Positions 47,404-57,505 of a DNA stretch of 64,000 nucleotides are shown here, piece by piece. Where the stretch lies: the NCBI RefSeq assembly GCF_900114065.1, contig NZ_FORS01000004.1, positions 186,001-250,000 of the forward strand, written 5' to 3'. This stretch comes from Stutzerimonas kunmingensis (GTDB taxonomy: Bacteria > Pseudomonadota > Gammaproteobacteria > Pseudomonadales > Pseudomonadaceae). The translations under genes and the position numbers were made by a program. Below the pieces are notes generated by a model. The model was given only the letters and a program-made list of their open reading frames with translations. It made no database searches and was not told the DNA's origin. Every line of letters starts with the position of its first letter. The first letter of the stretch is position 1.

Positions 47404-49977
47404 ATGACGAAACCGTCGAGAATACTGCGCTGGCTGCTGGCTGGCCTGCTGCTATTGCTGCTGCTTGCCGGCGGTTTCGCCTGGTATCAATGGACAGCGT
47501 TCAAGCGCGAACAAGGCATCGTCGAACTCGACTGGCAGGGGCTGCGTGTCTCTTTCAGAAGCATATCGATCCGCCAGCTTGACTATGCACAGCTGACCGG
47601 GAACGGCCTCAACCTGACCGTCCGGGCTGAAAATATCGTGCTGCAAGTTCCCAGCATTTTTCAGCCATTTCCACCACAATCGCTTCAAATAGAACGTCTC
47701 AGCACGACCCTACTCTCGCTACCGCATGCCGGGAAGGAGAGCTCGTCTCCGCGCGACGCCGAGCAATATGCACGCTGGGGGGCGTGGCTGCCGCAGCGAT
47801 TGACCATAGCTGATTTGAGGATGGACCTCCCCTGCGCGAAGGGTCGTTGCGACGAACGGGGTAGCCTGTGGCTGGAACACGCCGGCGAAACACTGCTGCC
47901 TGTCGATGCCCGGCTGGACCTACGCCGCAACGAACACCGTGTTTCGCTGATCGTCAGTGCACAGGGACCAGACCCCATGCACAGCCTGATCGAAGCCAGG
48001 CTGCTGATTGACGAGCAGTCGCGCCTGGAAGGCCGTAACCGGCTCAACCTCCTCGGCAACACCCTGCGATCCGATGGCACCCTTGCCATGGGCAGCTTGC
48101 CGGAAGCGCCCTGGCTGTTGAGCTGGCTAAGCGAATGGACCGGCTACGAACCCACCCCGCTGCCAGACATGCCAGCTGACATGCGGCTTGGCGCAGGTTG
48201 GGCGCTTAGCGTGCCTCGCTCGACAGGCGGCACGCTCGAATGGCGCCGTGCCGGCGGGAATCTGCGTCTCTCCGGCCACCTGCCGGCGCCATGGCCAATC
48301 ATCGGGCTTGGCGAGCTGCAAGGCGATATCGACCTCACGGCTAATGGACAGGATGGCCTGTGGCTGCCTACCGAGCTGAAAGCCCATGTCCAGCTACGCC
48401 CCGAACCGGCGCTCGTCGCCGACCTTCCCGAGAATCTGCGACCTGAGCGGCTGGACATCCAGATCGAGCCCTTGGATGCCGAAACCGATCAAGACGAACT
48501 GCCGCTACAGGTCAAGCTGGACGCCCAAGGCGCCACACCGGCGAACCTGCAGGCACGGGTGCGACTGAGTACCGCACCGCCATATGTACTGCAGATCGAG
48601 CAGGCGCAACTGCAACTGCGCAGTAGCAAGCTGAAGCTGGATGCGCTTTCGCTAGGAGGTCTGGAGGCCACGCTGGACTTCTCCGGTCGTGCGAACCTCG
48701 AGCAGATCGATGTACAGCTGCATAAAAGCTCACAGGTCACCCTCACCGACCTGACCAGCGGAGAACTCACTGCCCGCCAACTGCAGGCCCTGCTCTCCCA
48801 ACCGCTCAGCCTGCATCTCGACCGCCGCAACTCAGAGCCGCCTAGCTGGCGCGTACAGGGGCCGCTGGACCTGCGCGTCAGCCGACTGGATCACCCGCGA
48901 CTGATCTCCCAGGGCTGGCACTGGAGCGGGCAGCTGGAAGCTGATGCCACAAAACTGGCAGCGACCGGCCCATTGAGCAACGATGTCGGGCTGACACTGG
49001 CAGCAAACCTGAACAAGCGCTGGAACGGCCCACTACAGGCAAACGGCAAGCTGCAGGAGATCTTTCTCCGCGCCGGCAACCCGCTTGCCCGCAGCTTCAC
49101 AGCCTGGCCGGAGATGCTCGAACTGAACAGCGGTCGCCTGCTGGCTGATGGCACGCTTTCTGTGCCAACTGGCAGCACACCGCCATCCGCCAGGCTCACG
49201 CTGGAGGCCCGGGGACTGGCCGGCATCATCGACCGCGCCGAGATATCCGGGCTCGACGCAAGAATCGCTGCAAGCCTCGAGCGCAACCGCCTGGAGCTGG
49301 ATATAACCGAGCTGCGCCTCGCTCAGCTCAATCCCGGATTCACTTTTGGCCCGCTGCTGCTGCGCGGAAACTATCGCACCGATCTCGATCATCCAGTGCA
49401 AGGCCAGCTGCGCTGGGCAACCGCGGAAACCCAAATCTTCGGCGGGAGGTTCTGGCTCGCCCCCGCCACGCTCGACCTGGCTGCACCGCAGCAACAATTA
49501 AGCGCCAAGCTGCAAGGACTGCAACTGAGCGACATGCTCGCCGCCTACCCTACCGAAGGGCTCGATGGCAGCGGCCTGATTGATGGCAGCTTCGACATTC
49601 GCCGCAGCGCACTCGGGTTCAGCGTCGACCAGGGCGAGCTGGCCGCGCGCGCACCCGGCGGTGTACTGCGCTTTCGTTCGCCGAAGATAGAAGCCCTTGG
49701 TCAGTCGAACCCGGCCATGAAGATCGTCACCGAAGCCCTGCACGATTTTCATTATGATCGGCTGAGCAGTGACGTCCGCTATGATGAGAGCGGCAAACTG
49801 AACCTCGCGCTGCGCCTGAACGGCCGCAACCCAGCCCTGGAAGGAGGCCGCCCGATCAATTTTTCGATCAATCTGGAAGAGGACATTCCGGCGCTGCTGA
49901 CCAGCTTGCAACTGAGCGACCGGGTAAGCGAAACAATTCAACGACGGGTGCAGGAACATCTTCAACGCCTTCAATGA
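47404..49977 (+). CDS. ydbH: YdbH family AsmA-like lipid transport protein
   Basis: An 857-residue AsmA-like protein: one N-terminal membrane anchor (ILRWLLAGLLLLLLLAGGFAWYQW) followed by a long periplasmic beta-rich repeat groove. The C-terminal YdbH/DUF domain (about 700-850) contains LDLAAPQQQLSAKLQGLQLSDMLAAY, GVLRFRSPKIEAL and LRLNGRNPALEGGRPINFSINLEEDIPALL. Together with YnbE it is known in E. coli to bridge the inner and outer membranes and carry phospholipids, redundantly with TamB and YhdP. Start ATG at 47404; an upstream extension in frame lacks homology. It is followed by ynbE and ydbL, the same order as in E. coli. Confidence 0.9.
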   Translation: MTKPSRILRWLLAGLLLLLLLAGGFAWYQWTAFKREQGIVELDWQGLRVSFRSISIRQLDYAQLTGNGLNLTVRAENIVLQVPSIFQPFPPQSLQIERLSTTLLSLPHAGKESSSPRDAEQYARWGAWLPQRLTIADLRMDLPCAKGRCDERGSLWLEHAGETLLPVDARLDLRRNEHRVSLIVSAQGPDPMHSLIEARLLIDEQSRLEGRNRLNLLGNTLRSDGTLAMGSLPEAPWLLSWLSEWTGYEPTPLPDMPADMRLGAGWALSVPRSTGGTLEWRRAGGNLRLSGHLPAPWPIIGLGELQGDIDLTANGQDGLWLPTELKAHVQLRPEPALVADLPENLRPERLDIQIEPLDAETDQDELPLQVKLDAQGATPANLQARVRLSTAPPYVLQIEQAQLQLRSSKLKLDALSLGGLEATLDFSGRANLEQIDVQLHKSSQVTLTDLTSGELTARQLQALLSQPLSLHLDRRNSEPPSWRVQGPLDLRVSRLDHPRLISQGWHWSGQLEADATKLAATGPLSNDVGLTLAANLNKRWNGPLQANGKLQEIFLRAGNPLARSFTAWPEMLELNSGRLLADGTLSVPTGSTPPSARLTLEARGLAGIIDRAEISGLDARIAASLERNRLELDITELRLAQLNPGFTFGPLLLRGNYRTDLDHPVQGQLRWATAETQIFGGRFWLAPATLDLAAPQQQLSAKLQGLQLSDMLAAYPTEGLDGSGLIDGSFDIRRSALGFSVDQGELAARAPGGVLRFRSPKIEALGQSNPAMKIVTEALHDFHYDRLSSDVRYDESGKLNLALRLNGRNPALEGGRPINFSINLEEDIPALLTSLQLSDRVSETIQRRVQEHLQRLQ

Positions 49978-50014
49978 GGCCCTGCAGCCACTAGCCGACA
50001 CAGGAGAGACCGCC

Positions 50015-50206
50015 ATGCGGTTGCGCCAATCGCTGACCATTCTGCTGCTGGCCGTGCTCGCCAGCGCCTGTACGCCGCGGGTGGAACTGGCCGTACCGAA
50101 CGAGCCAATTAACATCAACCTGAACGTAAAGATCGAGCATGAGATTTACATCCGGGTGGACAAGCAGCTCGACTCGATCATTAACGAAGACAGCGGACTG
50201 TTCTGA
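50015..50206 (+). CDS. ynbE: YnbE family outer-membrane lipoprotein
   Basis: A 63-residue lipoprotein with lipobox ASAC (LTILLLAVLASACTP). The mature peptide is a short beta strand-rich segment ending INLNVKIEHEIYIRVDKQLD, the YnbE hallmark. It stacks onto the C-terminus of YdbH at the outer membrane by strand addition. AGGAGAG precedes the ATG. It is 37 bp from ydbH and 8 bp from ydbL. Confidence 0.93.
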   Translation: MRLRQSLTILLLAVLASACTPRVELAVPNEPININLNVKIEHEIYIRVDKQLDSIINEDSGLF

Positions 50207-50214
50207 GGACGACG

Positions 50215-50559
50215 ATGAAAACCTATCTGAAATTGGCAAGCCTGCTGTTGGCACTCATGATCGCTCTGCCAGCGGCAGCCATGACACTCAACGAAGCCAT
50301 GTCCGCCCTGGGTGACGCCAAGGCCAGCGGCTTGCTTGGCGAGAAGCCCGACGGCTATCTCGGCGTGGTGCGGTCCAGCCAGAACGCCGAGGACATCGCA
50401 AGCCAGATCAATCAGGCGCGCCGAGCCGAGTACCACCGCGTCGCCAAGCAGAACGGCATCAGCGTCAGCGACGTGGAAGCCATCGCCGGCAAGAAAGCCA
50501 TCGAGAAGACGCCCTCGGGCCAGATCATTCAGCTCAACGGCAACTGGGTTCGCAAGTAA
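50215..50559 (+). CDS. ydbL: YdbL family (DUF1318) periplasmic protein
   Basis: A 114-residue exported protein with a cleavable signal peptide (LASLLLALMIALPAAAM). It shows the YdbL/DUF1318 motifs ASGLLGEKPDGYLGVV, INQARRAEYHRVAKQNGISVSDVEAIAGKKAIE and GQIIQLNGNWVRK. In E. coli YdbL acts as a chaperone that keeps YnbE from multimerising on itself. Third gene of the ydbH-ynbE-ydbL operon. Confidence 0.92.
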   Translation: MKTYLKLASLLLALMIALPAAAMTLNEAMSALGDAKASGLLGEKPDGYLGVVRSSQNAEDIASQINQARRAEYHRVAKQNGISVSDVEAIAGKKAIEKTPSGQIIQLNGNWVRK

Positions 50560-50607
50560 CCAACGATGATGGCCGGGTCCGCCGGCCATCGCTCTTCGCG
50601 GCAGCGC

Positions 50608-50916
50608 CTACAGCAGCGTCAGAGCGTGTGCCCGGATCACCAGGCTCTCCTGCCGAAACCGGCGCTCCAGCTCGGCGCGATAATCTGCCCACCAACCCCT
50701 GTCCAGATCATTGACCATGACTTCGTAGACCACCGAGTCGTCATGAACCGCGTTGTCGCCCTCTTCCAGCCAATAGCCACTCGCCGGGACTCGCGAATAG
50801 GTGGTCAGGCCACCGAAACGCTCGATGAGCTCATCACGCACAGCACGGAAAGACGACTTCGGCAGCGCCTGCTGATCGTTGTCGTAAAGCGGTAGCAGCA
50901 ACTGAATCAGGTACAT
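50608..50916 (-). CDS. small soluble protein of unknown function
   Basis: A 102-residue protein beginning MYLIQLLLPLYDNDQQALPKSS. It resembles a small ferredoxin-like alpha/beta fold with FRAVRDELIERFGGLTTYSRVPASGYW, the kind seen in small conserved proteins of unknown role. The ATG at 50916 has GGAG seven bases upstream and is preferred over an upstream start at 50946. It lies 48 bp from ydbL on the opposite strand and just beyond polB on the same strand. I do not recognise a function. Confidence 0.65.
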   Translation of the reverse strand: MYLIQLLLPLYDNDQQALPKSSFRAVRDELIERFGGLTTYSRVPASGYWLEEGDNAVHDDSVVYEVMVNDLDRGWWADYRAELERRFRQESLVIRAHALTLL

Positions 50917-50988
50917 GTCGGAGCTCCAGTGAATGTTGCTCGACATATGACCGGCCCGGCACCAGATAGATGCCGCGAGCCGGTGAAC

Positions 50989-53355
50989 TCAGAACAAGCC
51001 GAGCTGCCCGTCGACGAGCGACGCGAAGTCATCGCCCACGAAGGGCAGAATCGCATCCGCCACGGGCTGCAGTTGCCGCGTTACATAGTGGTCGTAGTCG
51101 ACAGCCGATGACCGTGTTTCCAGCGGCTCGGGCCCGGCGACCGTCATCAGGTAGCTGATCCAGCCACCGTTCTGATACTGCCGAGGCCGCCCCTGACGGT
51201 CGTTGTAGTCATCCGCCAAACGCGCGGCACGCACATGGGGTGGCACATTGCGCTGGTAGTCATCGAGCCTGCGGCGCAAGCGCTTGCGATAGATCAGCAG
51301 CTCATCCAGCTCACCGGCCAGCGTGCGCCGTACGTAGTCGCGCACGTACTCCCCGTGCGGCTGGCGGTGAAAGATGCGTTGGTAGAGCTCTTGCTGGAAG
51401 CGTTGAGCCAGCGGCGACCAGTCGGTACGCACGGTTTCCAGCCCCTTGAAGACCATGTCGTCGCTGCCATCGGGCCGGGTGATCAGTCCGGCATAACGCT
51501 TTTTGCTGCCCTCCTCCGCACCACGAATGGTGGGCATCAGAAAGCGTCGAAAATGGGTTTCGTATTGCAGCTCCAGAGCGCTGACCAGCCCGTACTCGGC
51601 CTGCAGATGCACTCGCCACCAATCATTGACGTGCTGCACCAGCTGACGGCCGATCAGCGCTGCCTCGTCATCTGAATGAGCTTTGCGCAGCCAGACGAAC
51701 GTGGAATCGGTATCGCCATAGATGACGGCATGCCCCTGCGCCTCGATCAGCTCCCGGGTGCGCCGCATGATTTCGTGACCGCGCAGGGTGATGGACGAGG
51801 CCAGCCGCGTATCGAAGAAGCGGCAGCCACTGGAACCGAGCACGCCATAGAAGGCATTCATGATGATTTTCAGCGCCTGTGACAACGGCTTGTTGTGCTC
51901 GCGTTTCGCCGTCTCGCGCCCCTCCCAAACACGCTCCACGATTGCCGGCAGACAGTGCCTAGTCCGCGAGAAGCGCGCACCGCGGAAGCCGGGGATCGAC
52001 TGTTCGTCATCCGGCTGGCGCAGCCCGTCGATCAACCCCACCGGGTCGATGAGAAAGGTTCGTATGATCGACGGATAGAGGCTCTTGTAATCGAGCACCA
52101 GTACTGATTCGTAAAGCCCCGGCTGCGAATTCATCACGAAACCACCCGGGCTGGCCTCCGGCTGCCGCTCGCCAAGATTCGGCGCGACGAAGCCCTGGCG
52201 ATGCATCAGCGGCAGGTACAGATGCTCGAAGGCCGCGACCGAACCGCCACTGCGATCGGCAGCCAGCCCGGTTACCGTGGCGCGCTCGAGAAGGAAGGTC
52301 AGCAGTTCGGTGCGGGCGAAGATGCGTGTTACCAGCTCGCAATCCTTGAGGTTGTAGCGCGCCAGAGCCGGTTTGTCCTCGGCGAACATGCGATCGATTT
52401 CCGCCATGCGCTGGTAGGGATTGTCGATGGCCTTGCCTTCACCCAGAAGGGTCTGGGCGACATTCTCCAGGCTAAAGGAGGGGAAGCTCCAGGTCGCCGA
52501 GCGAAGCGCCTCGATGCCATCGATAATCAAGCGCCCAGCGGCCGCGGCGAAATAATGATTGCCGCGACCGCCGTGCTCGCGCCACTCCATCTCCGCACCA
52601 CCGCGCCCCAGACGCAATGGCACTTGCAGGCGCTGCGAATGATCGCGCAGCACGCGCAGATCGAACTGCAGCAGATTCCAGCCGATGATCGCATCCGGGT
52701 CATGCTCGGCAAACCAGTCGTTCAGCCGCTCGAGCAACTCGCGTCGGCTATCGCAATACTGCAGAGAAAAATCGACGGTCGTGCCCTGCCCGTTTTCCGG
52801 TCCGAGCATGTAGACCTGGCGCTGGCTACAGCCCTCCAGGGCAATGGAATAGAGATCGCCACGGGAGGTGGTTTCGATATCCAGCGAAACCAGCTTGAGC
52901 GTCGGGCGATAGTCAGGCGCCGGTTTGAGCTGCGCATCGATCGACGCACCGTCGCCGCCAGACGCATCTGAAAAGGACACCGGCGCGGTGATGAAACGCT
53001 CCATCAGGTAGCGCTCGGGGGGACGGATATCGGACTCATAGACGTCCACCCCGGCCTCACGCAGCAACCGCGCGCAATCCAGCAAGCGACGGTACGAACG
53101 GCTGTACAACCCCATCACTGGCCGATGGCGGAAGTCGCACAAGGCCAGCGGTCGCAATTCCACGTCGCGCTCGCGACGTAGCAGCGCTTCAGCAAGAGGA
53201 CGCTGCTCTTCGGGGATGAAAGCGACGGAATCTTGATGCGAGACACGTAGCTGCCGTGCGCCAGCGTCGGTTGCCAGCCAGAAACTGACCTCCGTACCCT
53301 CCGGCGCATCCCGCCAGTGCCGAGTCAGGATAAAGCCCCGCCGTAGCTGCGACAT
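50989..53355 (-). CDS. polB: DNA polymerase II (family B)
   Basis: A 788-residue family B polymerase for replication restart and damage bypass. The 3'-5' exonuclease carries SLDIETTS (Exo I, Asp and Glu), [12 protein letters not shown] (Exo II) and [11 protein letters not shown] (Exo III). The polymerase core has [13 protein letters not shown] (motif A), [14 protein letters not shown] (motif B) and [10 protein letters not shown] (motif C). Complete. The start at 53355 gives [15 protein letters not shown] looked for a LexA box upstream and found only a near miss (listed as rejected). Confidence 0.96.
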   Translation of the reverse strand: MSQLRRGFILTRHWRDAPEGTEVSFWLATDAGARQLRVSHQDSVAFIPEEQRPLAEALLRRERDVELRPLALCDFRHRPVMGLYSRSYRRLLDCARLLREAGVDVYESDIRPPERYLMERFITAPVSFSDASGGDGASIDAQLKPAPDYRPTLKLVSLDIETTSRGDLYSIALEGCSQRQVYMLGPENGQGTTVDFSLQYCDSRRELLERLNDWFAEHDPDAIIGWNLLQFDLRVLRDHSQRLQVPLRLGRGGAEMEWREHGGRGNHYFAAAAGRLIIDGIEALRSATWSFPSFSLENVAQTLLGEGKAIDNPYQRMAEIDRMFAEDKPALARYNLKDCELVTRIFARTELLTFLLERATVTGLAADRSGGSVAAFEHLYLPLMHRQGFVAPNLGERQPEASPGGFVMNSQPGLYESVLVLDYKSLYPSIIRTFLIDPVGLIDGLRQPDDEQSIPGFRGARFSRTRHCLPAIVERVWEGRETAKREHNKPLSQALKIIMNAFYGVLGSSGCRFFDTRLASSITLRGHEIMRRTRELIEAQGHAVIYGDTDSTFVWLRKAHSDDEAALIGRQLVQHVNDWWRVHLQAEYGLVSALELQYETHFRRFLMPTIRGAEEGSKKRYAGLITRPDGSDDMVFKGLETVRTDWSPLAQRFQQELYQRIFHRQPHGEYVRDYVRRTLAGELDELLIYRKRLRRRLDDYQRNVPPHVRAARLADDYNDRQGRPRQYQNGGWISYLMTVAGPEPLETRSSAVDYDHYVTRQLQPVADAILPFVGDDFASLVDGQLGLF

Positions 53356-53471
53356 CACCCTCCCCTCGCTTCGCACAACACTGTGATGGCCATGCAGCAG
53401 ACTGCACCTGCCGTTGAAGCATAGCCATCATCAGACAAACCCGGCCGCCGCATACCGAGGCCACAAAAAGC

Positions 53472-53502
53472 AAAAACCCCCGGACTCTGTCGAGTTCAGG
53501 GG
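53472..53502 (-). terminator. terminator of tRNA-Ser
   Basis: On the minus strand an imperfect GC-rich stem (CCCCTGAACTC against GAGTCCGGGGG) is followed by TTTTTG. It lies 17 bp after the tRNA-Ser 3' end. Confidence 0.75.
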
Positions 53503-53518
53503 CTTAGGCTATATGTAG

Positions 53519-53608
53519 TGGCGGAGAGATAGGGATTTGAACCCTAGGTACCCGCGAGGGTACAACGGATTTCGAATCCGTCCCGTTCGGCCACTCCGGC
53601 ATCTCTCC
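53519..53608 (-). tRNA. tRNA-Ser (CGA)
   Basis: A 90-nt tRNA with the long variable arm typical of serine tRNAs (TTGTACCCTCGCGGGTACC region), encoded CCA, acceptor GGAGAGA/TCTCTCC, and anticodon CGA in ATTCGAAAT. Confidence 0.96.
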
Positions 53609-53618
53609 AGCGGCGCGC

Positions 53619-53647
53619 ATCATAGCAGCTGGAGCAGGTTTGTCGAA
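53619..53647 (-). promoter_or_regulatory. sigma-70 promoter of tRNA-Ser
   Basis: On the minus strand TTCGAC (53647-53642), a 17-base spacer and TATGAT (53624-53619), followed by a GC-rich discriminator GCGCGCC. The start would fall a few bases before the tRNA 5' end. Confidence 0.65.
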
Positions 53648-53733
53648 CCCCAACTGCATAGATTTTTTACCGTTTTCAGTCTCTTGCGGCCCACCATGAG
53701 CGGACGCAGGGCGAGCCTGGTCATGCAGTTCAG

Positions 53734-54603
53734 TCAGGCCGTCAGACGGGTCAGCGCCTCGCGGTACTTGTCGGCAGTTCGCTGTGCAACGTCGGCCGGA
53801 ACAGCTGGAGCCGGCGGCTGCTTGTTCCAGCCGGTGGATTCGAGCCAGTCACGGACGAACTGCTTGTCGAAGCTCGGCGGGTTCTTGCCTTCCTCGTAGC
53901 TATCGGCTGGCCAGAAGCGGCTCGAGTCGGGTGTGAGCACTTCGTCCATCAGCGTCAGCGTGCCGTCGTCGTCGAGCCCGAACTCGAACTTGGTGTCGGC
54001 GATGATGATGCCGCGCGTGGCTGCGTACTCGACTGCCGCGCTATAGAGCGCGATGGACACGTCGCGCACCTGGGCAGCAAGCTCCTTGCCGATGATAGCC
54101 TCGCACTGCTCGAACGAGATGTTCTCGTCGTGATCGCCCACTGCCGCCTTGGTCGAAGGTGTGAAGATTGGCTGCGGCAGCTTGGCAGCTTCTTTCAAGC
54201 CGGCTGGCAGCTGGATGCCGCAAACCGTGCCGCTCTTTTGGTATTCCTTCCAGCCGGAGCCGACGATATAGCCACGCACAATCGCCTCCACTGCTACCGG
54301 CTTTAGACGCTTGGCGACCACGGCACGGCCTTCTACCAGCGGCAACTCGGTTGCCGGCACAACGTCTTCGACCTTGTCACCGGTGAAGTGGTTGGGGATC
54401 AGGCCGTTGAGCTTGTCGAACCAGAAGTTGGAGATCGCGGTGAGTATCTTGCCTTTCTCCGGAATCGGTTCGGCAAGAATCACGTCGAACGCCGATAGAC
54501 GATCGGTGGCGACCATGAGCATGCGTTTGTCGTCGATCTCGTAGAGATCACGAACCTTGCCCGAATAGATCTTCTTCAGGCTGAGGGCGGTGGGAGTGGT
54601 CAT
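53734..54603 (-). CDS. purC: phosphoribosylaminoimidazole-succinocarboxamide synthase (long form)
   Basis: A 289-residue SAICAR synthetase joining CAIR and aspartate in purine synthesis. Motifs: [67 protein letters not shown] and [13 protein letters not shown]. This is the long (about 290-300 residue, yeast-like) form; the E. coli-type enzyme is about 237 residues and reads differently. It lies beyond bamC as in other pseudomonads but from memory the P. aeruginosa enzyme at this place is the short form. Activity is expected to be the same. A terminator-like hairpin separates it from bamC. Confidence 0.94.
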   Translation of the reverse strand: MTTPTALSLKKIYSGKVRDLYEIDDKRMLMVATDRLSAFDVILAEPIPEKGKILTAISNFWFDKLNGLIPNHFTGDKVEDVVPATELPLVEGRAVVAKRLKPVAVEAIVRGYIVGSGWKEYQKSGTVCGIQLPAGLKEAAKLPQPIFTPSTKAAVGDHDENISFEQCEAIIGKELAAQVRDVSIALYSAAVEYAATRGIIIADTKFEFGLDDDGTLTLMDEVLTPDSSRFWPADSYEEGKNPPSFDKQFVRDWLESTGWNKQPPAPAVPADVAQRTADKYREALTRLTA

Positions 54604-54635
54604 ACGAAACTTCCGCGGTTGGCAGGTCGGCAGAA

Positions 54636-54665
54636 ACGAAACAGGCGAAACCGAGGGTTTCGCCT
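54636..54665 (-). terminator. hairpin between bamC and purC
   Basis: On the minus strand AGGCGAAAC/GTTTCGCCT (9-bp stem, 5-base loop) is followed by a T-rich stretch, 31 bp after the bamC stop. It likely ends or reduces transcription from dapA-bamC into purC. Confidence 0.7.
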
Positions 54666-54696
54666 ATCCGTGTCGTGTTGCAAGGGCAGCTCTCGC

Positions 54697-55800
54697 TTAG
54701 CCCAGGTTGTCCTTGAGCAGACTGAGCACCCGGCGTGCGACATCGGCCGGTGCGACGGTGTCGACGCTCTTGTCGAGCGAGACCTGAACGCCATTGCCGA
54801 CACGAGTCAGACGTACCTGATAACGCTCAGCCCGCGCCTCGATCTCGTCCTTGTCCGGTGCACCACCGAACAGACGGCTGAAGAAGCCGGGCTTGTCATC
54901 CGGATCGTCGGCACGCTCGCTCAGATTCACGTAATACACGCCAAGGCTGCGGTCCAGATCGTCCACGCGTACGTCCGCCGCCTGAAGGGCTCGACCGATA
55001 CTGGACCAGGCGCGATCGAAATCGCTATCCAGCTGCAGCAGAGGATTGCCGCTGCCGTCCTCGGTCAGATTCACCCGACTCGGCGCATCGAAATCACGCT
55101 CTGCCAGCAGCGACACCGAGCCGCCTTGCTTGGCGCTCTGGGTAAGGCTGGCTTGCAACTCGTCGAGCAGTACCCGATCGAGTTCCTTGTTGCTGGAAAT
55201 CTCCGGCCAGGCCACGTCGGCGGTGCTGCCGGCTGGACGCTTGACGCTGACCACGAAGATCTCGCTGGTATTGCGCTGTACACCCGGCTCGACGCGAACA
55301 CGTACCCGCGTTTCGCCATCCTGAATGCCCAGATTGCGTACCAACGCGTCGTTCAGCCCCGCGGCGCCTTGCCAGGCCGTGGTGAACTCGCCGGTCTGGC
55401 GGCGCTCTTCAGCAATGCTGAAGCCGTTGTCGGTGAAGAACTGCCGCGCGGCGGTCCAGACCTGTGACGGTGTGTACTGTGCCACAAGCCAGCGAGAATC
55501 CTCGGACGACTGCACGCTGAAATCACTGAGCTCTGCCGCCACTTGCAAACGCTGGGGGCGCGGCACTTCGTACTTGCCAGGAACGCCAGTGCTGTCAGCA
55601 ACCTGCTGCGGAATCGGCAGCAGCGGGTCGAGCGGGCGGGTCTCGCCATCGACTGCAACCTGCATCGGTGCGGTCTGACGCGCCGAAAGGTAGTCACTAC
55701 CGCGGTCACGGAAATATCCATCATCGCCCCACAGCCAGCCGCAGCCACTGGTTGCAGAGATCATCAGGGCAAGGGTCGAAAGTCCGGCCAGTCGCTTCAT
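54697..55800 (-). CDS. bamC: outer membrane protein assembly factor BamC
   Basis: A 367-residue lipoprotein of the BAM complex. It has a signal peptide with lipobox TSGC (Cys20), an unstructured BamD-binding segment with DDGYFRDRGSDYLSARQTAPM, then two helix-grip domains (about 95-210 and 225-365). Family landmarks: SRWLVAQYTPSQVWTAARQFF and YRVRL-type repeats such as AERYQVRLTRVGNGVQVSLD. It lies 16 bp after dapA; the dapA-bamC pair is conserved in gammaproteobacteria. Confidence 0.93.
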   Translation of the reverse strand: MKRLAGLSTLALMISATSGCGWLWGDDGYFRDRGSDYLSARQTAPMQVAVDGETRPLDPLLPIPQQVADSTGVPGKYEVPRPQRLQVAAELSDFSVQSSEDSRWLVAQYTPSQVWTAARQFFTDNGFSIAEERRQTGEFTTAWQGAAGLNDALVRNLGIQDGETRVRVRVEPGVQRNTSEIFVVSVKRPAGSTADVAWPEISSNKELDRVLLDELQASLTQSAKQGGSVSLLAERDFDAPSRVNLTEDGSGNPLLQLDSDFDRAWSSIGRALQAADVRVDDLDRSLGVYYVNLSERADDPDDKPGFFSRLFGGAPDKDEIEARAERYQVRLTRVGNGVQVSLDKSVDTVAPADVARRVLSLLKDNLG

Positions 55801-55816
55801 GCGTATTCCTTTGTTA

Positions 55817-56695
55817 TTAAGCCAGTACGCCGGTTTGGCGCATTGCCTGGCGTAGCGGTTCCTGGAAGCTCTGACTCAGCCAGGTCAGCGGCAGACGGAT
55901 GCCATTACCCATCAGGCTCATCTCGTGCAGTGCCCACTTGACTGGGATCGGGTTGGCTTCCAGAAACAGAGCGCGATGCAGCGGCATCAAACGCTCGTTG
56001 ATTGCCCGAGCAGTGGTGGCATCACCGGCCATCGCAGCGGCGCAGAGATCACTCATGGCGCGTGGCGCCACGTTTGCGGTCACGGAGATATTGCCCTTGC
56101 CGCCCATCAGCATCAGCTCGACGGCAGTGGGGTCATCACCGGAGTACACGAGGAAATCCTTGCTGACACGATCCAGCACTTCCTGGCCGCGCTTGAGGTC
56201 GCCCGTGGCCTCCTTGATCCCGATGATGTTGGATATCTTGGACAACCGCTCGACGGTATCCGGCAGCATGTCGCAAACGGTACGACCGGGCACGTTGTAG
56301 AGAATCTGCGGAATCGCCACGGCCTCGGCGATGTGTTTGAAGTGCAGGTAGAGGCCTTCCTGGGTCGGCTTGTTGTAGTACGGGGTCACCAGCAGGCAGG
56401 CATCGGCGCCTGCGGACTTGGCGTTCTCGGTCAGCTCGACGGCTTCGCTGGTGGAGTTGGCGCCCGTACCGGCGATGACCGGAATCCGGCCATTGACCTG
56501 GTCGACGACGCGCCGGATCACTTCGATGTGCTCGGCGACGCTAAGCGTGGCCGACTCACCGGTAGTCCCGACAGCAACGATTGCATTGGTGCCTTCCTGC
56601 AAGTGGAAGTCCACCAGTTTGCTCAGGCTGTCCCAGTCCAGACCGCCCTGCGCATCCATGGGCGTGACCAGCGCCACCATACTGCCCGCAATCAT
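55817..56695 (-). CDS. dapA: 4-hydroxy-tetrahydrodipicolinate synthase
   Basis: A 292-residue TIM-barrel Class I aldolase-like enzyme condensing pyruvate and aspartate semialdehyde in lysine/diaminopimelate synthesis. The active site has [11 protein letters not shown], the Tyr of PYYNKP, YNVPGRT and the Schiff-base Lys in [10 protein letters not shown]. The start is ATG at 56695 ([13 protein letters not shown]). It is divergent from gcvR and followed by bamC. Confidence 0.96.
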   Translation of the reverse strand: MIAGSMVALVTPMDAQGGLDWDSLSKLVDFHLQEGTNAIVAVGTTGESATLSVAEHIEVIRRVVDQVNGRIPVIAGTGANSTSEAVELTENAKSAGADACLLVTPYYNKPTQEGLYLHFKHIAEAVAIPQILYNVPGRTVCDMLPDTVERLSKISNIIGIKEATGDLKRGQEVLDRVSKDFLVYSGDDPTAVELMLMGGKGNISVTANVAPRAMSDLCAAAMAGDATTARAINERLMPLHRALFLEANPIPVKWALHEMSLMGNGIRLPLTWLSQSFQEPLRQAMRQTGVLA

Positions 56696-56922
56696 GCAAC
56701 CACTCCTGCCGGAATAATAAAAAAGAGGCGTAATGGTACAAGGCTCCCCAGCGCTTTGCGAGTAGCCTGAAGCACGCTGCACAAAGCCGATGGGGACCAG
56801 GCGCCGAGCCCTCGCCACGGGGGCCATTTGGCAGTGCGCATTCCCTCTGCCCTCGGTTTTCGCTACCCTTAGCCGTTTTCGGCTTGGCTGGCCGACCGAT
56901 TCACCACCGCCAGGAATGCTGC

Positions 56923-57483
56923 ATGTCCACCCCCCCTCTACCCCGCGAACAATTTCTCGTCATCAGCGCGCTCGGCGCCAACCCGATGGAGCTGACCAAC
57001 GTGCTCTGCCGGGCCGCCAACGAGAATCGCTGCGCGGTTGTCAGCACGCGGCTGACCCGCCACGGCGAATGCAGTGCACTGGTTCTGGAAGTCACTGGCA
57101 GCTGGGACGCATTGGCCCGGATGGAAACGACCCTGCCGGGGCTTGCGAAGAAGCACTCCTTCACCGCCAACGTGGTGCGCAGCGAGGCGCTGGAAAACCG
57201 CCCGCAGGCACTGCCCTACGTCGCTTATGTGAGCGCCGCCTTTCGTCCCGACATCCTCAATGAGCTGTGCCAGTTCTTCATCGACCATCGCGTCGAACTG
57301 GAAAGCCTGACCTGCGACACCTACCAGGCCCCACAGACCGGCGGAACCATGCTCAACGCCACACTGACCGTCACGCTCCCGGCGGGTACGCAGATCAGCT
57401 GGCTGCGCGACCAGTTCCTCGATTTCGCCGACGCACTGAACCTCGACGCACTGATCGAGCCCTGGCGTCCGCAGAACCCTTGA
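56923..57483 (+). CDS. gcvR: glycine cleavage system regulatory protein GcvR
   Basis: A 186-residue protein with two ACT domains (about 8-85 and 95-180; [19 protein letters not shown], then [21 protein letters not shown]). GcvR binds GcvA to repress gcvTHP when glycine is low. The ATG at 56923 follows a CAGGAA site. It precedes bcp by 22 bp, an order conserved in pseudomonads. Confidence 0.93.
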   Translation: MSTPPLPREQFLVISALGANPMELTNVLCRAANENRCAVVSTRLTRHGECSALVLEVTGSWDALARMETTLPGLAKKHSFTANVVRSEALENRPQALPYVAYVSAAFRPDILNELCQFFIDHRVELESLTCDTYQAPQTGGTMLNATLTVTLPAGTQISWLRDQFLDFADALNLDALIEPWRPQNP

Positions 57484-57505
57484 GATCAGTAACCAGGAGC
57501 CCACA

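Noticed and set aside
53356-53470. LexA box upstream of polB
   Set aside because: The nearest match, CTG-N11-CAG, is one base too long for the CTGT-N8-ACAG consensus.
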